This document shows, piece by piece, positions 39,739-50,156 of a stretch of 64,000 bases of DNA. The notes beneath the pieces are model-generated. The model made no database searches and had not been told where the DNA came from. It saw only the letters and a program-made list of their open reading frames with translations. Position numbers and translations under genes: made by a program. The DNA comes from Daphnia carinata (lineage: Eukaryota > Arthropoda > Branchiopoda > Diplostraca > Daphniidae). The first letter of the stretch is position 1. Each line of letters starts with the position of its first letter. The stretch is from positions 2,914,001-2,978,000 of the forward strand of contig NC_081336.1 of assembly GCF_022539665.2 (NCBI RefSeq), written 5' to 3'.

Positions 39739-42123
39739 TCATACAGGAAATATTTTACCATCTTGACACTCTTCGCTTCCGCACGGGCAATGCGTTAGAT
39801 TGCAATCACATTCTTCGCAAAATAAAAGCGTCTTGCATCCGTATCTCGCTGTGATGATGTCCTGGCCGCAAATCTGGCATAGAATACTGTCGACATCGAA
39901 CTTCCAGTAAGCGATCGTGGACAAGACGAGTGTTGGCATGAAGCGATGGTACCAACGTCTTGGCTGGTAAAACGCAATCACCAATTCATTTTGTTCGCGA
40001 TCAAAACACGGATGATTAATTTCTTCTTCTGCCAGTGTCATGACGACAACTCTCCGCTTGCGACGTTCTTCTGCAATCTCTTCCATTGTCACAGTAGTTC
40101 TCTTTTCTCCCTGTTCCGGTATGAGAAAATCGCAGATGCGGCACATGATGTAATTCGACTTACTTTGATACAAGCCTATCATGAAATAGAAAAAGGCCAG
40201 CAAAAACAACTGGAGCCACGTACGCCATTCAACTGGAACGAATGCCGTGTTACAGGCAGAACTGTCGGCTATTTTGCAGTACTTGCTCTCTAGACTGAAG
40301 CCACCTAAAACGGCCCGCATGAGAAATGCAAACATTCCATCGCCCTGGACGTTGAAAACGAATCGAGCCGATCCGTAGTTGGGTACGACGAATTGAATGT
40401 TCATCAGCAAATGGTGCAAGTATTTAGCTGATTGCTCGAACCAGAAACAAAACATGACTTTACCGATCAAACGAAGTGATTCAGCGAAACGGGATGGATA
40501 GTTGTACATGACGAAGACGTAGTCGGACATCATTCGAGTGAACGTCGAATAATATCGATTTCTCTCACGTCGCGACAGATGAATTCCCAACCGTTCCATG
40601 ATAGCCCTGCTCAGGTAATTGTTACAAAAGTAAAGATTACGTCGATATTTAACCAGGAAGACGATGGCGTAGATAAGAGACAGTAGAACGATAGAGATGC
40701 ATAATCCTGCCAGACCCCAACTTATGCAGTGTCTTAACCACCAGGTCCATTTTGCGGCGAACAAATCGAAACTGGCCGTCATTTCCAGCAGGTCGTTATT
40801 GACTTTGGGTAAAAGCGGATTGATAACAATTTCACGGCCAAGAGTTTCCAGGGCTTGCTGGTAATGGGCGTAGGCCACCCCGAATGCCGTACTTTCAGGA
40901 GCAATGCAGAATTTATCCAGATCTATTGAGTTCAGCGATCTGCAAGAATGGTATGCAGTTTTCCAGCAAATTGAAAACACTGTCTCGAAGAAGACTGCTG
41001 TACTTCCGAGATTGTAGGATTGGTCGAGACAGGTATAATGGATGAAGTCGTTACACTGGTCTTTCCATTCACTTTGTCTAATTTTGCAGGCTTTCTGGAG
41101 CAGGTCTGTGAATGCTTTATCCAGCTGTTCCAGCGTGCTCGTCGGGTCCGGTGGCAGTTCTCCGAACGTTCCAAAGATTTCCCTGTTTAACTCCTGGGCA
41201 CTGGCCATCATGAAGTTAATTTCGTTTTTGTTCCGGTCGCTGAGTCCGAAAACTTTCTGGAACATGCGGTAAAAAGGCAGAAAGAAAACTTTGACCAAAA
41301 TCAATTTTTCGTCGATGTAGAGTCCCATCAGACAGATGATATGGATTATGATGGAACCACAGTTGATGTAAAGACTGAGAATTGGACCGAAAAACAGCTG
41401 GGTTTCAAAGACGTGCATCACGCAGAATCCGAACAGCGGAATGAGGAGTTCCATTGAAGTGAGGACACCCACAGCAGATAATTTGAGTTCTGGGTACCAA
41501 GGTGTCAACGTGAAGATCCCAATCACGACAAAAACGCCCATAACGTAGAGATTTTGGAAGTAGAGGTGAACCATGTAGAAGGCAGCAGACCCACCAAAGC
41601 CCATGAAGACGTTCAAGATGATGTTATAGCTCAACTTACCTGCCCTGCTGGTGTAGAGGCCTTGTACGAAAAATAACAGGGAGGCTGCCAGGCTGCCTAC
41701 CAGAAACCAGTAGACGTTCCAGCGTCGTGTGATGAGCGACAAACGAGTGACATCCTCGACAGCCAGAAGGAGAATTGTTCCCAGTGATCTGATCTTGTCC
41801 TGAACACCTTCCAGCAGCCAGTGCATGGCTCTGATGGATCGGTCCCAGATGGTGGGCCGACGGGCGAGTGGTTCGTCATTGCTAGTATCGTCGCAAGGCA
41901 TTTCCCATACAGTGCGTGAAGAAACGGCAAAGAAGTCACCAGGTGGCGGTAGTTCATCGCAATGGGCTATTGGCTCGCCTTTACTGGTAATTGTTATACG
42001 ATTCACGTCGCAGACGGTCATGATTGTCTCTCGTTCGAATGAGAAATTTGACGAAGTCATAGCTGCTGGTAGAAAACCGAACAAAAAGAAAATGGTTGCC
42101 AACATCATGCCGGAGTTCGTCAT
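39739..42123 (-). CDS. DC-STAMP domain protein (DCST1/sneaky-like), intronless
   Basis: One uninterrupted frame of 794 aa. It begins with a signal-like segment (LATIFFLFGFLPAA), then has several membrane helices (about 136-157, a block at about 165-275, one near 465-490, one near 640-660) separated by Cys-containing extracellular loops. The DC-STAMP-like region includes GDGMFAFLMRAVLGGF. The C-terminus is Cys-rich: CQIC, CKTLLFCEECDCNLTHC and CGSEEC, like the RING-type tail of DCST1. Known family roles: cell fusion in vertebrates, and sperm-egg events for DCST1/DCST2 and for Drosophila sneaky. The lack of introns is unusual beside its neighbours. Which DCST paralog it represents is not certain. 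No frame breaks are seen. Confidence 0.82.
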   Translation of the reverse strand: MTNSGMMLATIFFLFGFLPAAMTSSNFSFERETIMTVCDVNRITITSKGEPIAHCDELPPPGDFFAVSSRTVWEMPCDDTSNDEPLARRPTIWDRSIRAMHWLLEGVQDKIRSLGTILLLAVEDVTRLSLITRRWNVYWFLVGSLAASLLFFVQGLYTSRAGKLSYNIILNVFMGFGGSAAFYMVHLYFQNLYVMGVFVVIGIFTLTPWYPELKLSAVGVLTSMELLIPLFGFCVMHVFETQLFFGPILSLYINCGSIIIHIICLMGLYIDEKLILVKVFFLPFYRMFQKVFGLSDRNKNEINFMMASAQELNREIFGTFGELPPDPTSTLEQLDKAFTDLLQKACKIRQSEWKDQCNDFIHYTCLDQSYNLGSTAVFFETVFSICWKTAYHSCRSLNSIDLDKFCIAPESTAFGVAYAHYQQALETLGREIVINPLLPKVNNDLLEMTASFDLFAAKWTWWLRHCISWGLAGLCISIVLLSLIYAIVFLVKYRRNLYFCNNYLSRAIMERLGIHLSRRERNRYYSTFTRMMSDYVFVMYNYPSRFAESLRLIGKVMFCFWFEQSAKYLHHLLMNIQFVVPNYGSARFVFNVQGDGMFAFLMRAVLGGFSLESKYCKIADSSACNTAFVPVEWRTWLQLFLLAFFYFMIGLYQSKSNYIMCRICDFLIPEQGEKRTTVTMEEIAEERRKRRVVVMTLAEEEINHPCFDREQNELVIAFYQPRRWYHRFMPTLVLSTIAYWKFDVDSILCQICGQDIITARYGCKTLLFCEECDCNLTHCPCGSEECQDGKIFPV

Positions 42124-42144
42124 TCGTTTTGTAACAAAGTATTA

Positions 42145-42467
42145 TCAATGAAATGTTGGTACCTGTTTATAGTTTCCAAAATAATCATTTGTATTGGTTG
42201 CAGGGTATTTGGTGTTCTTTGGCAATGGTATTGAAAGACCATCATTCAGACTTGAAACATATGAGCCAGTTGCTGTTTTGAATATTAGTTGTGAATTATT
42301 AGACAACGTTATTTCTCCCAAACTGTTCTGCAGTAAAAAAGAGAAAATCAACTAAGGTATTCTACGTGTAATTACTAGTATAATGCCTCTCACGAAAATG
42401 ACTCAAAATGACCCCAAATTGTCAGAATTACCTTTGCCGGAGCGTCCGAAATGATTGAGCTAGTCAT
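42145..42467 (-). CDS. Possible two-exon small protein, 72 aa, unknown
   Basis: An ATG at 42467 opens a 12-codon exon (42432-42467) with a good donor. A CAG acceptor at 42327 continues in the same phase for 60 codons to a stop at 42145. The result is a 72-residue soluble Ser/Asn-rich peptide that I do not recognise. It lies 21 nt upstream of the DC-STAMP start on the same strand, so it could be an upstream ORF in a 5' UTR, a small gene, or the first part of an alternative DC-STAMP transcript. A joined frame into DC-STAMP was not found. Confidence 0.3.
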
Positions 42468-42940
42468 CGTGGTGGCCTCGAATGCGTACTTAAATGATCT
42501 TCCTCGTTTTCAAATTTAAACACCGGAAAGGTAAGGTCTACAGGTGGACTAGTCGACCATGTTCTAACCATTGGGCTTACGCAAGATCCGGCCATTTGCT
42601 TGCTGATTGGTTCTGTTGACTATTATGAGTTCAGGTTTGCAATTTTACATCAAAATACATCAAATTAAAGTCTGTCGTGGTTAATTTCAAACCGGACGTC
42701 CAAACGTTCTCAATTTCTAGGTGGAGGATTATTTTAACTGTAAGAGGCTCAAAAGACAAACGCTGAAAACAAAAGTATTTTTATAAAAATGTAGGTATAA
42801 AAATTTTCTTTACATTATTTGTTTATTGTTTTAGATGAAAAACTTTTTCACCAGAAACGCATTTGCAACAGAACTGTGTAAACCGAAATCCCCAAGAAAA
42901 TTGAGCTTGAAGAGGCTCGCAACCAAGTCAATGCTTCCAG
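42468..42940. other. Intergenic between the fucosyltransferase and DC-STAMP
   Basis: No exon recognised. It holds the fucosyltransferase 3' UTR and a candidate poly(A) hexamer at 42822-42827. Confidence 0.5.
42822..42827 (-). promoter_or_regulatory. Candidate poly(A) signal AATAAA for the fucosyltransferase
   Basis: Minus-strand hexamer 114 nt after the stop codon. Confidence 0.5.
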
Positions 42941-44634
42941 TTAATCATCAAAAGACCAAGGAACTTGAACGTTGTGCAGGTCTTCGATTGTCTCATTATG
43001 ACGTATCACGATACCTCGGTCTTCTGGGCCAAAGCACTTGGTGCTGTTGTACCACCAACTGTCGATATCCCTAAATTTCAATTTTCCGTAATGAACAACG
43101 TAAGACATTTTCAGATTAATTTGTATAACTTTACCGATATATTTTAGGGGGAAGATTGCTATTGAGTTTCTCACATAGGTCACAGAACGGCTGGGATGCT
43201 ATTTCCTGATAGCCCGAATGCACCTGGGCAGATGTTTTAAAAAACATTTCAGTCCAATCAAGTCATCCAATGAACTACGGAATGGGATGTAATCTATGTA
43301 CCTGATAAATATCTTTCCACCAAAAATGGCGAAGGTATTGATTTTCATTTTTTTCTAGCTTCATTAAGTGATCGGCTAACTGCCTAGGACTGAACGAGAG
43401 CGCATCAATGAAAGAATGTGACGGTGCTATGCTTGCGTAATCTGCTCCCCTGTATAGTCGAATTTTGAAAGCAGTTATGCGTATGGTCGTTGAGAAGTTA
43501 AGCGGTGAACTTCTGTTTATGGTTTTTAATTGATTTTTGTTACCCAAAGACAATAGGCACCGTGTCACGGTCGAGGAGATCGAAAAATCTTTTCGTCACG
43601 AAGTCGTCACAAATGTAGCGTTCAAATGCCAGGACAAATTTGTAATTGTTGGCCAGCATATCAAGACACGGGAGAATTGCAGCACCTGGCATACCATTAG
43701 TTTCCGGACAGCTCTTTTCGCCGCACGGCCCATAGCTATCTACTTCTACGTATTCCTATCAATAGGTAAAAACGAAATCATCAGATTTTTCACAAAAAAC
43801 GAAATTATTTATAGGCCAAAAAAATACTCTCAGCTCGTTAATGTATGCTTCACGTTTGCTTTTGGATCCACAACGGGCAACGTACCAAGCCACGAGCCTT
43901 TTCTTCTTCTTACTGTTCCTGAGTCGGATTCTATAAACAAGAGTGAATTAAGTTCGCATTCGATGAAGATCATTCAAAGACATACTGAGAAAACGAGTTT
44001 TTCATCAGCGGCTGGTCCAGCTTCTTAACCCAACCCCGTTTCCATGTTACATCAGCATTTTTACGGTACGATATGGTCCAGTTAAAGAAAGATCCGAAAT
44101 GGTTGTCACGTTCAAAATAATTGCGAGGGTAGCACATTGGAGGATCGTCTGTCAACAAAACATATCGTTGGAAGCCTTGCCGGCTGTGAACTTTTGGCAA
44201 CTCGCACAAATTGGTGTAAAGGAAGACAATGGCATCCGCTTGTTCAGGAACCACTTTTGTTTTGTTTTTAGACAGGACGCAATTCTTGAATTTGCATCCG
44301 ACACGGCTAATTTTGTTTTATTTAAGATTTATTAAATATCAACGCATTTATCGTTTTTAGGTTTTCTATTTTTTTACCTGAATGAAGAAACATCGTCTAA
44401 CGTAAAGCCAAAATCGCCGTACCACGGGTTCCAAAGAAGAATGGTCTTTACGTCGGTGTTCGGTAGGGTTGACATTCCTACACGCTCAACAACATCCAGC
44501 TGACGATAATCGCCATCAACGTTATGGATCGTAAGCTGTTTAACGAAGAAAATATTGAATAAAAAGAAAAGCCACAACGGATAGATAACGCAGTGACGAT
44601 TTGGCCGATGAAACAACGTTCGAAGTCTAGGCAT
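42941..44634 (-). CDS. GT10 alpha-1,3-fucosyltransferase (7 exons)
   Basis: Exons: 44378-44634, 43986-44306, 43828-43930, 43755-43544, 43302-43449, 43135-43223, 42941-43070 (minus strand; the fourth is 43544-43755); phases agree, 419 aa. It is a type II Golgi protein with a short tail and a membrane helix (VIYPLWLFFLFNIFFV, about residues 16-31), then the stem. The catalytic region carries the GT10 signatures: FFNWTISYRKNADV, AWYVARCGSKSKREAYI, VDSYGPCG, YKFVLAFERYICDDFVTKRF, and TVPIVFGGADY followed by SFIDALSF. The C-terminus has the paired cysteines FCDLC and a WW motif. Known reaction: transfer of fucose from GDP-fucose in alpha-1,3 linkage to GlcNAc; in arthropods, N-glycan core or Lewis-type linkage. 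The subclass cannot be fixed from sequence. A dispersed repeat starts 145 bp upstream of the start codon. Confidence 0.9.
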
Positions 44635-44778
44635 TCTCGCGCTACATCGAGTGCTCGCAAAGCACGTACTGCGGTTAATAGCTTAAACGCGTTCGTCTGG
44701 GAATGTAACCAACAACAGTTAACACTGATAGCTGTCGGTCGACTGAAGAAAGTTGATACCCGATGCCGACTTTCTGCC

Positions 44779-44867
44779 GCATCGCGCTAGCGCTGTAGCG
44801 TACTGGCGCGATTTTTGAAATACACCGAATATTTGACGCTATGCTAGCGCGCCAGTACACGTAATGC
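44779..44867 (+). repeat. Dispersed palindromic repeat, partial copy A
   Basis: Two inverted GC-rich arms, GCATCGCGCTAGCGCTGTAG... and ...GCTAGCGCGCCAGTAC, flank a short spacer that reads TTTTTGAAATACACCGAATATTTGACGC in two parts. The spacer and right arm match the ends of the fuller copies at 46984-47346 and 52974-53286. Confidence 0.8.
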
Positions 44868-45116
44868 AAAATCAAAATTCTTGTCCAAGAACATCTTGGA
44901 ACTCATATATGTCTGTTTGAAAAATTTTATTATGTGTTTATTTTGCTAAAACAGATGCCTGACTACAGAAGGAATTCGTATTGCTGAAGAAACCAGTTTA
45001 TTGGAATATTTTCAATTTATACCTTTCCATTTTTGGTGCCGTATTTTTTTTTTTAATTAATCAATTGACAACATACCTATCAAAATCTCGAGCAATACAT
45101 GTAAGGACAATTATGG
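44868..45116. other. Intergenic, AT-rich
   Basis: Nothing recognised between the repeat and the first tRNA-like sequence. Confidence 0.5.
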
Positions 45117-45185
45117 CATAACAGTAGCATGCTGTCCTACAGTGCGAAAGGTCTTTGGTTCGAATCCCAGATTGGTTAATATTGC
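45117..45185 (+). pseudogene. tRNA-like sequence (B box intact)
   Basis: Contains a perfect B box, GGTTCGAATCC, preceded at tRNA-like distance by an A-box-like TGGCATAACAGTAGCATG. The anticodon and acceptor stems pair poorly, so it is probably a tRNA-derived relic rather than a gene. Confidence 0.5.
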
Positions 45186-45326
45186 TTGGCGTGAACGTCC
45201 CAGAAAAAATCTGGGATGCTGGTGGAACCATCTGATCATCGAGAAGAAAGAATATTTCGTTTTTTTTGCCATTCTTGGTTATTTCGACAAATAAACGTGC
45301 GCTGTGAAGAAAAAGCGCGTCTGGCG

Positions 45327-45392
45327 AATCTGAGTATTGAACCTTAGACCTTCAGCTCCTGCAACCGATGCTCTACCGTTGAGCTATTTCAC
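45327..45392 (-). pseudogene. tRNA-like sequence, inverted
   Basis: The minus strand reads AATAGCTCAACGGTAGAGCA (A box), an anticodon-like arm TCGGT/GCTGA, then GGTTCAATACTC (B-box-like). The T stem is mismatched and the loop lacks U33. It lies 140 bp from, and opposite to, the preceding tRNA-like sequence. Confidence 0.5.
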
Positions 45393-46983
45393 ATGTTTAT
45401 GTACTACTATTACTAATAGTGAATTTAGGAATTCGTTTTGTACTTAGAAAAAAAAAACAAGCTTACCTTTCGTTGCCTGACCATTCACTGGCTCAGAACA
45501 TTGAGGCCAAGACCCAGGCCACTTGCCTTTACCGAATACCAATACCTAATATACCCGAAAGCCTATTTTTTTTTCTGACGGCCTTTTTGTTATTACGCCG
45601 TCAATTGTACCTCAGTACCACAATTTTTCTGCAGGATGTTTTTTTTTAACAGAACCGACTTTGTTTTTTTCTACCTGTCTTTTTGTTTTTTTCTACCTGC
45701 CATTCCTTGCGCCACCATTTGTACGTCAAAACCACAAGTTTTCTGCAGGCTGTTTTTTTTTTAACAGAACCAACTTTTTTTTACGTTTTTTTTTTTTTAC
45801 CTGTCAATTGGCTGCGGTGGCAATGACGCATTTAGCGTCGAAACAAAAAACAACCATTACCACAATTCCAAATACTGTTCGGACCATTCTGTATTTGTCA
45901 AACACTAAAGGGCAGCACGGAAGACGAGACGAAGAGCAGACGACACATTAGAGCGCAAAATAACCAAGTCAATTGAAAGGGGGCGGATTTAGGGATGGTA
46001 AGGTTGATAAACTAAGCAATTTTGTGTGTACATACATATTTACATATAATTAAATATACCTATAATTTGACTAAAAACAGGTCTTTCTACTCAGGAAATT
46101 TCTTTCTTTTTTTCTTTTATTTTCTTTTCAAAAACAGGAAAGAAATAAAGAAAGAGAAAATAGATTATATTTAAAAGTGGAGGTGGTGACTGAGACTCGT
46201 TTGCTTGGGCATTAGTCAAACAGAAGGTGCACAGATGGAACATCACGTTTAAAGAAGTAAAAATTACATTTTAACTTTTGAGCCATGTTTCCAATGTTTT
46301 TGTAATTCTGATCATTCTGTAATAAAAAACTAGTGCCTCTGCAAATATACTAGAATTCTACTATACCAATTCTTGAACAGGCTGTCAGGTTGTGGTTAGA
46401 GAATGGCCTCATGATTCTTGAATTGAAAGCAGAAACACAGCCAGGTTGCTTGAACAAGTAAACAAATATATAATTAGATATTTGCAAAAACAAATGTAAA
46501 ATGATCTGTACGATGCAAGGGCTGGACAATTTCTGAGGCTGTGCCAAAAGTGGTTATGCTGGAGCATGGTAGAAAAAACGTGAAATATTTGTCCTACCCT
46601 TGATTGCTGGATTACTTTAATGGTCCTGAAATGAAAATGCACACTGTGAATGTGAATCCTTGGAATATTGAGAAGGCAACAAAAGGAACCACATTATGCA
46701 AACATACGTCACGAAAGTTTGTGTGATACCGAGTTATCTACGTCAAATAGGTTGTGGAAAAGTTCCATAAGTCGATTGTTGTTGCACGCAACTGGATAAC
46801 AAGTGCAAGTGGAACGCCTCGGCAAGAGACGAAACGGATTAAGCGACATGTGATTGATTGATAGCTTTGTGTGCGACTAATGCGTCTGCACCAGCTTCAC
46901 GGGGTTGCCTAGCAATCCCTTATGCACGGGTGATTATTGTTTTTCTTGTTTGTTTGTTTTTTTAGTTGCTCTGAGGAAGGGAG
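45393..46983. other. Intergenic with an approximate direct duplication
   Basis: No gene recognised. Two related segments of about 85 bp, near 45605-45690 and 45718-45805, share CCACAAnTTTTCTGCAGGnTG, a T run, AACAGAACCnACTTT and ACCTGTC. A purine/pyrimidine-rich stretch follows near 46095-46165. Confidence 0.55.
45605..45805 (+). repeat. Two-copy imperfect tandem repeat
   Basis: Copies near 45605-45690 and 45718-45805 share the same order of blocks (TTGTACnTCAnnACCACAA, CTGCAGG, T run, AACAGAACC, ACCTGTC) with base changes and length differences in the T runs. Confidence 0.7.
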
Positions 46984-47346
46984 TATGGCAATCCGTTTTA
47001 CCCCAAATAATAAAAAAAAATATTGGCCTTTTTTCTGTTTTACTGCTATTGCCATCTACCGGTCACGTTTCTAGTTAATTCTCTACACACACTGACCGAA
47101 AAAATTTTTTAAGCCCGACTAAATAAGTCCGACTAAATAAGTACGACTTTTCTCGGTCGGGCTTAAATTTTTTTTCTGAAAAAACTGACACTCATCGGAA
47201 TTGGTTGAATATCACAGGGTATACTCAAAATTGAATGCTAATTCCGAATAAATTGCTATTTTTTTATGAAGTTAATTGTTTTTGAAATACACCGAGTATG
47301 TGATGCAATGCTAGCGCGCCAGTACGCTACAGCGCTAGTGCGATGC
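46984..47346 (+). repeat. Dispersed MITE-like repeat, copy B
   Basis: About 360 bp. It shares about 310 bp (from 47035) with 52974-53286 in direct orientation with scattered differences, and its first about 80 bp is found inverted at 51957-52044. Internally it has a long stem, TTTTTTAAGCCCGAC near 47106 pairing with GTCGGGCTTAAATTTTT near 47156, and it ends in GCTAGCGCGCCAGTACGCTACAGCGC. No protein is encoded, so it is a non-autonomous element. Confidence 0.8.
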
Positions 47347-48928
47347 TTATTTTGTCGGGCTTATATTAAAACCTGGACAAACAGTATTTCCACTAGATGG
47401 CGCTACAGATTCATCAGCCTCTAGCGTGTGAAATGGAACTATTGTTATTTTTTGTTGTCATAAGATTCTCATTGTTTACTTTGTTTTTACGTTGACAACG
47501 TGTATTTGAGTTTCCCTCGTCTGAACAGTATCGTTATTTCTGTTTTTTTTGTTGTTTTTTATGGCTATCCGTTTTACCTTTTTATTTTTTTTTATTTTTT
47601 TTTTTTTTGGGGGGGGGGGGGAGAAAAAGGATTGCCATGCATTGCATCAGATTTATCCATTTGCCAACCCAAGTGTGCATATGTCTTTCCTGGACAATTA
47701 TTTTATTTTGCTACTATGTTTGGTAAACTGCAATTATGTCCAATATTTTTGCCTTTGCATTTTAGGTCAACTCTTAGGTGATCTATACCTGATCCTGTGT
47801 TTTAAAGTGATCTGCTTTCACAGCTACATTTCTGTGTTCTTTTCCATTGGTCTATGGTTCTGAATTGAGGCAAGTATATCTATTATGCTATGTCACTAAG
47901 TACTATAGGGAAAAGAATAACTGAAGTTGATTGAGATCTATTCTGATTCTCCTGATATCCATCTCAACAGGTTTTTATTTGCTTTTCAACATCCATTTCG
48001 TAGTGGTACATGTGGCTCTGATTAATATTACCATAAAGACTGCCGAAAATGGGTGTGGTACGGAAACTCAGAAATGGCATGAGTTCAACATCAAATATGG
48101 ATTAGGTACTTTTCGGGATTTTGTCTAGCGAAAAAGTATTTTTAATGCTATTATTTTGCATTCACAGAATTTTAGTGGGGGATCAAGTCAAGTCTGGAAG
48201 TGTTACAGGATGGAAGAGTGAGCATACAGTTGAAAAAACACTGAGAGTGCATTACCATTAAGGTATGAGGTAAAGTAATAGAGTATGCACATTGTCTAAC
48301 GAGAAGTACCATCTTGTGTAAATGAATCTTGTATAACAGCAATCCTTTATAGTTCTGTCACAGCTAGAAGCCTCTAATAATTCTGCTTCTCTGGCTAAAG
48401 AACAACTTGTCCTTTACGTTCAGAGTGTTGGTGAAGTTGGATACTTAAATGGCCCTAAAGATGTTTCGCTTTGCTGGCATTGCAGCGATGAACATCATAC
48501 ATGGACTCTTTAGGTATGAAAGGAATTTTCTTGAAAAAATTTTGAATTTATGACGAAGCATTTCTCCTCCTTTTTGCCAACCATGTCTAATCTACAAAAA
48601 AAAATTATCCAATAGGAAAGGATTTTCATATACTGGGAACATAACTATCAACTATGCAACATTCTACGGGTGCTATTTTATCATTCAAGAGCCTTATACA
48701 ATGATGTTCATTTGCAATTTGTATGGCCTTTCCCAAGCTTCTGCCAGAAGTTGAATCTATGAGTAATGTAAGTCACATGAGCAACAATTGAGATGCTTAA
48801 TGGTGTTTTTCTTTTCTCAGTATAGGTTAATAGTAACATTGGATCTGAAAAGATTCTTGGTTGGGGCGAGACACTGAATAAATTGTAATGATTGGATGGA
48901 TGACATGACATTTCTATACATCATTCGG
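47347..48928. other. Intergenic, no gene recognised
   Basis: AT-rich. The open frames near 47500-47860 and 47931-48128 are hydrophobic by composition and lack recognisable domains. Confidence 0.45.
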
Positions 48929-48950
48929 ATTCCCGAGACGGTATTTTATA

Positions 48951-49472
48951 TTTAAAAAATTGAAGTGCATATCTGGGCTCCCTTCCTTTCCGTAGCCCCG
49001 TTTCCCCTTGACTCGTAATAAGCCCGTAGGGGGTCATGCCCCTACTGTACGGTATATATAAAAATAACATATACCGAGGTTTGGAGGGCTCTGGCCGGAA
49101 AGGGGACGTGGGGGTCCGCGTAGTCCGATGATGTGTTCACGGAGGGCGACGTGGCTACCCGCAAATCCGAACTAAAGGTTAATCGCTCCAGTAAAAATGT
49201 TCCAAATCTTCGGCTCTTCTTCCGGCTTCTCTTAGCCAATCACCGGGTAATCTCCCCGGTGGGTCAACAAGGCAGTGTCTCCCCCTGCCTGGGTTGACGG
49301 CAACTTTTGAAAGGGCTATTATGCCTTTTTAAAGTTGCAAAATTATTGTAGTGTGCAGAGAATTGTCAATAAAATTTTTTTTATAAAATATTTTTTCCAA
49401 AATTTGTTTCTTTCATTGTCTGTTGTCGCTGTGTTCACACATTACATTTATCAACTTTTTTTTTTTTTAAAC
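48951..49472 (+). repeat. Left inverted arm of the foldback element
   Basis: Begins TTTAAAAAATTGAAGTGC, passes through a GC-rich part (49075-49160) and three consecutive hairpins (49241-49338), then AATAAA and an AT-rich end. The opposite strand has a 65-codon open frame (49042-49239) that is duplicated in the other arm simply because the arms are copies. Confidence 0.9.
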
Positions 49473-49557
49473 TGCTCAATTCACCTTTATTGCTTATGCC
49501 ACCTTTGATGGTAAGCATTGTTTCTGTTGATTTATCGTTTACTTGTAAGCATTCAAT

Positions 49558-49624
49558 TATTATCCAGGGATCGAACCCTGGATGATCGGCATACCTCGCC
49601 GATGCTCTACCAATGAGCCATGAA
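49558..49624 (-). pseudogene. tRNA-like sequence 1 in foldback loop
   Basis: The minus strand shows GGCTCATTGGTAGAGC (D arm and A box), anticodon arm TCGGC/GCCGA with loop GAGGTAT, and a perfect T arm CAGGG/CCTGG around TTCGATC. Residue 33 of the loop is A rather than U and the acceptor stem does not close, so function as a tRNA is doubtful. Confidence 0.6.
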
Positions 49625-49751
49625 TCATATGATGTTAGATTGGCTTTTTTCTAGTCGCTTGCGGACTTGCATTTACACTTGGAATAAAATTGAAATGCAA
49701 TACTGCAATATTCTTTTCTACATTTATTCTGTTCATTTTTATACATTCACT

Positions 49752-49809
49752 GAGGTTTGAACCCAGGGTAACAGATATCACATCTAAAGGCTCTACCACA
49801 GAGCTATAG
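49752..49809 (-). pseudogene. tRNA-like sequence 2 in foldback loop
   Basis: The minus strand shows TAGCTCTGTGGTAGAGCC (A box), a short anticodon-like hairpin AGAT/ATCT, and TGGGTTCAAACC (B box). It is shortened between the boxes. Confidence 0.5.
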
Positions 49810-49910
49810 ACCTTATGAAATTAATAGATAGATAAACATATAGTTGTGAAAGACTGCATAAACATCCTAGACGATAACATATGATATGCGATAATAAAAA
49901 ATTTATACAT

Positions 49911-49979
49911 ATCTCGTGGCTCAATGTTAGAGCATCGGCATTGCACGCTGAATGTCTGGGGATCGGTTCCACTACGAGT
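49911..49979 (+). pseudogene. tRNA-like sequence 3 in foldback loop
   Basis: CTCGT (49913-49917) pairs with ACGAG (49974-49978) as an acceptor. It has D arm GGCTC...GAGC and anticodon arm TCGGC/GCTGA with loop ATTGCAC (anticodon TGC by position), but the T loop is ATCGGTT and the T stem is mismatched. It is the most complete fold of the three in this element. Confidence 0.55.
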
Positions 49980-50156
49980 AAAATAAAATACAAATACAAA
50001 ATTGCTCCAGAAAATATCCAGCTATTACACGTTGTTCCTTGAATCTAAGTTGAAGAATTCAAATAGTGCAATAAATAATAATCGAATACTTACAGATAAA
50101 CCTATGGAAATAATGCATGCAGTGGCAAAAACAATAAAGATGAGTTGGGCAAGTTA

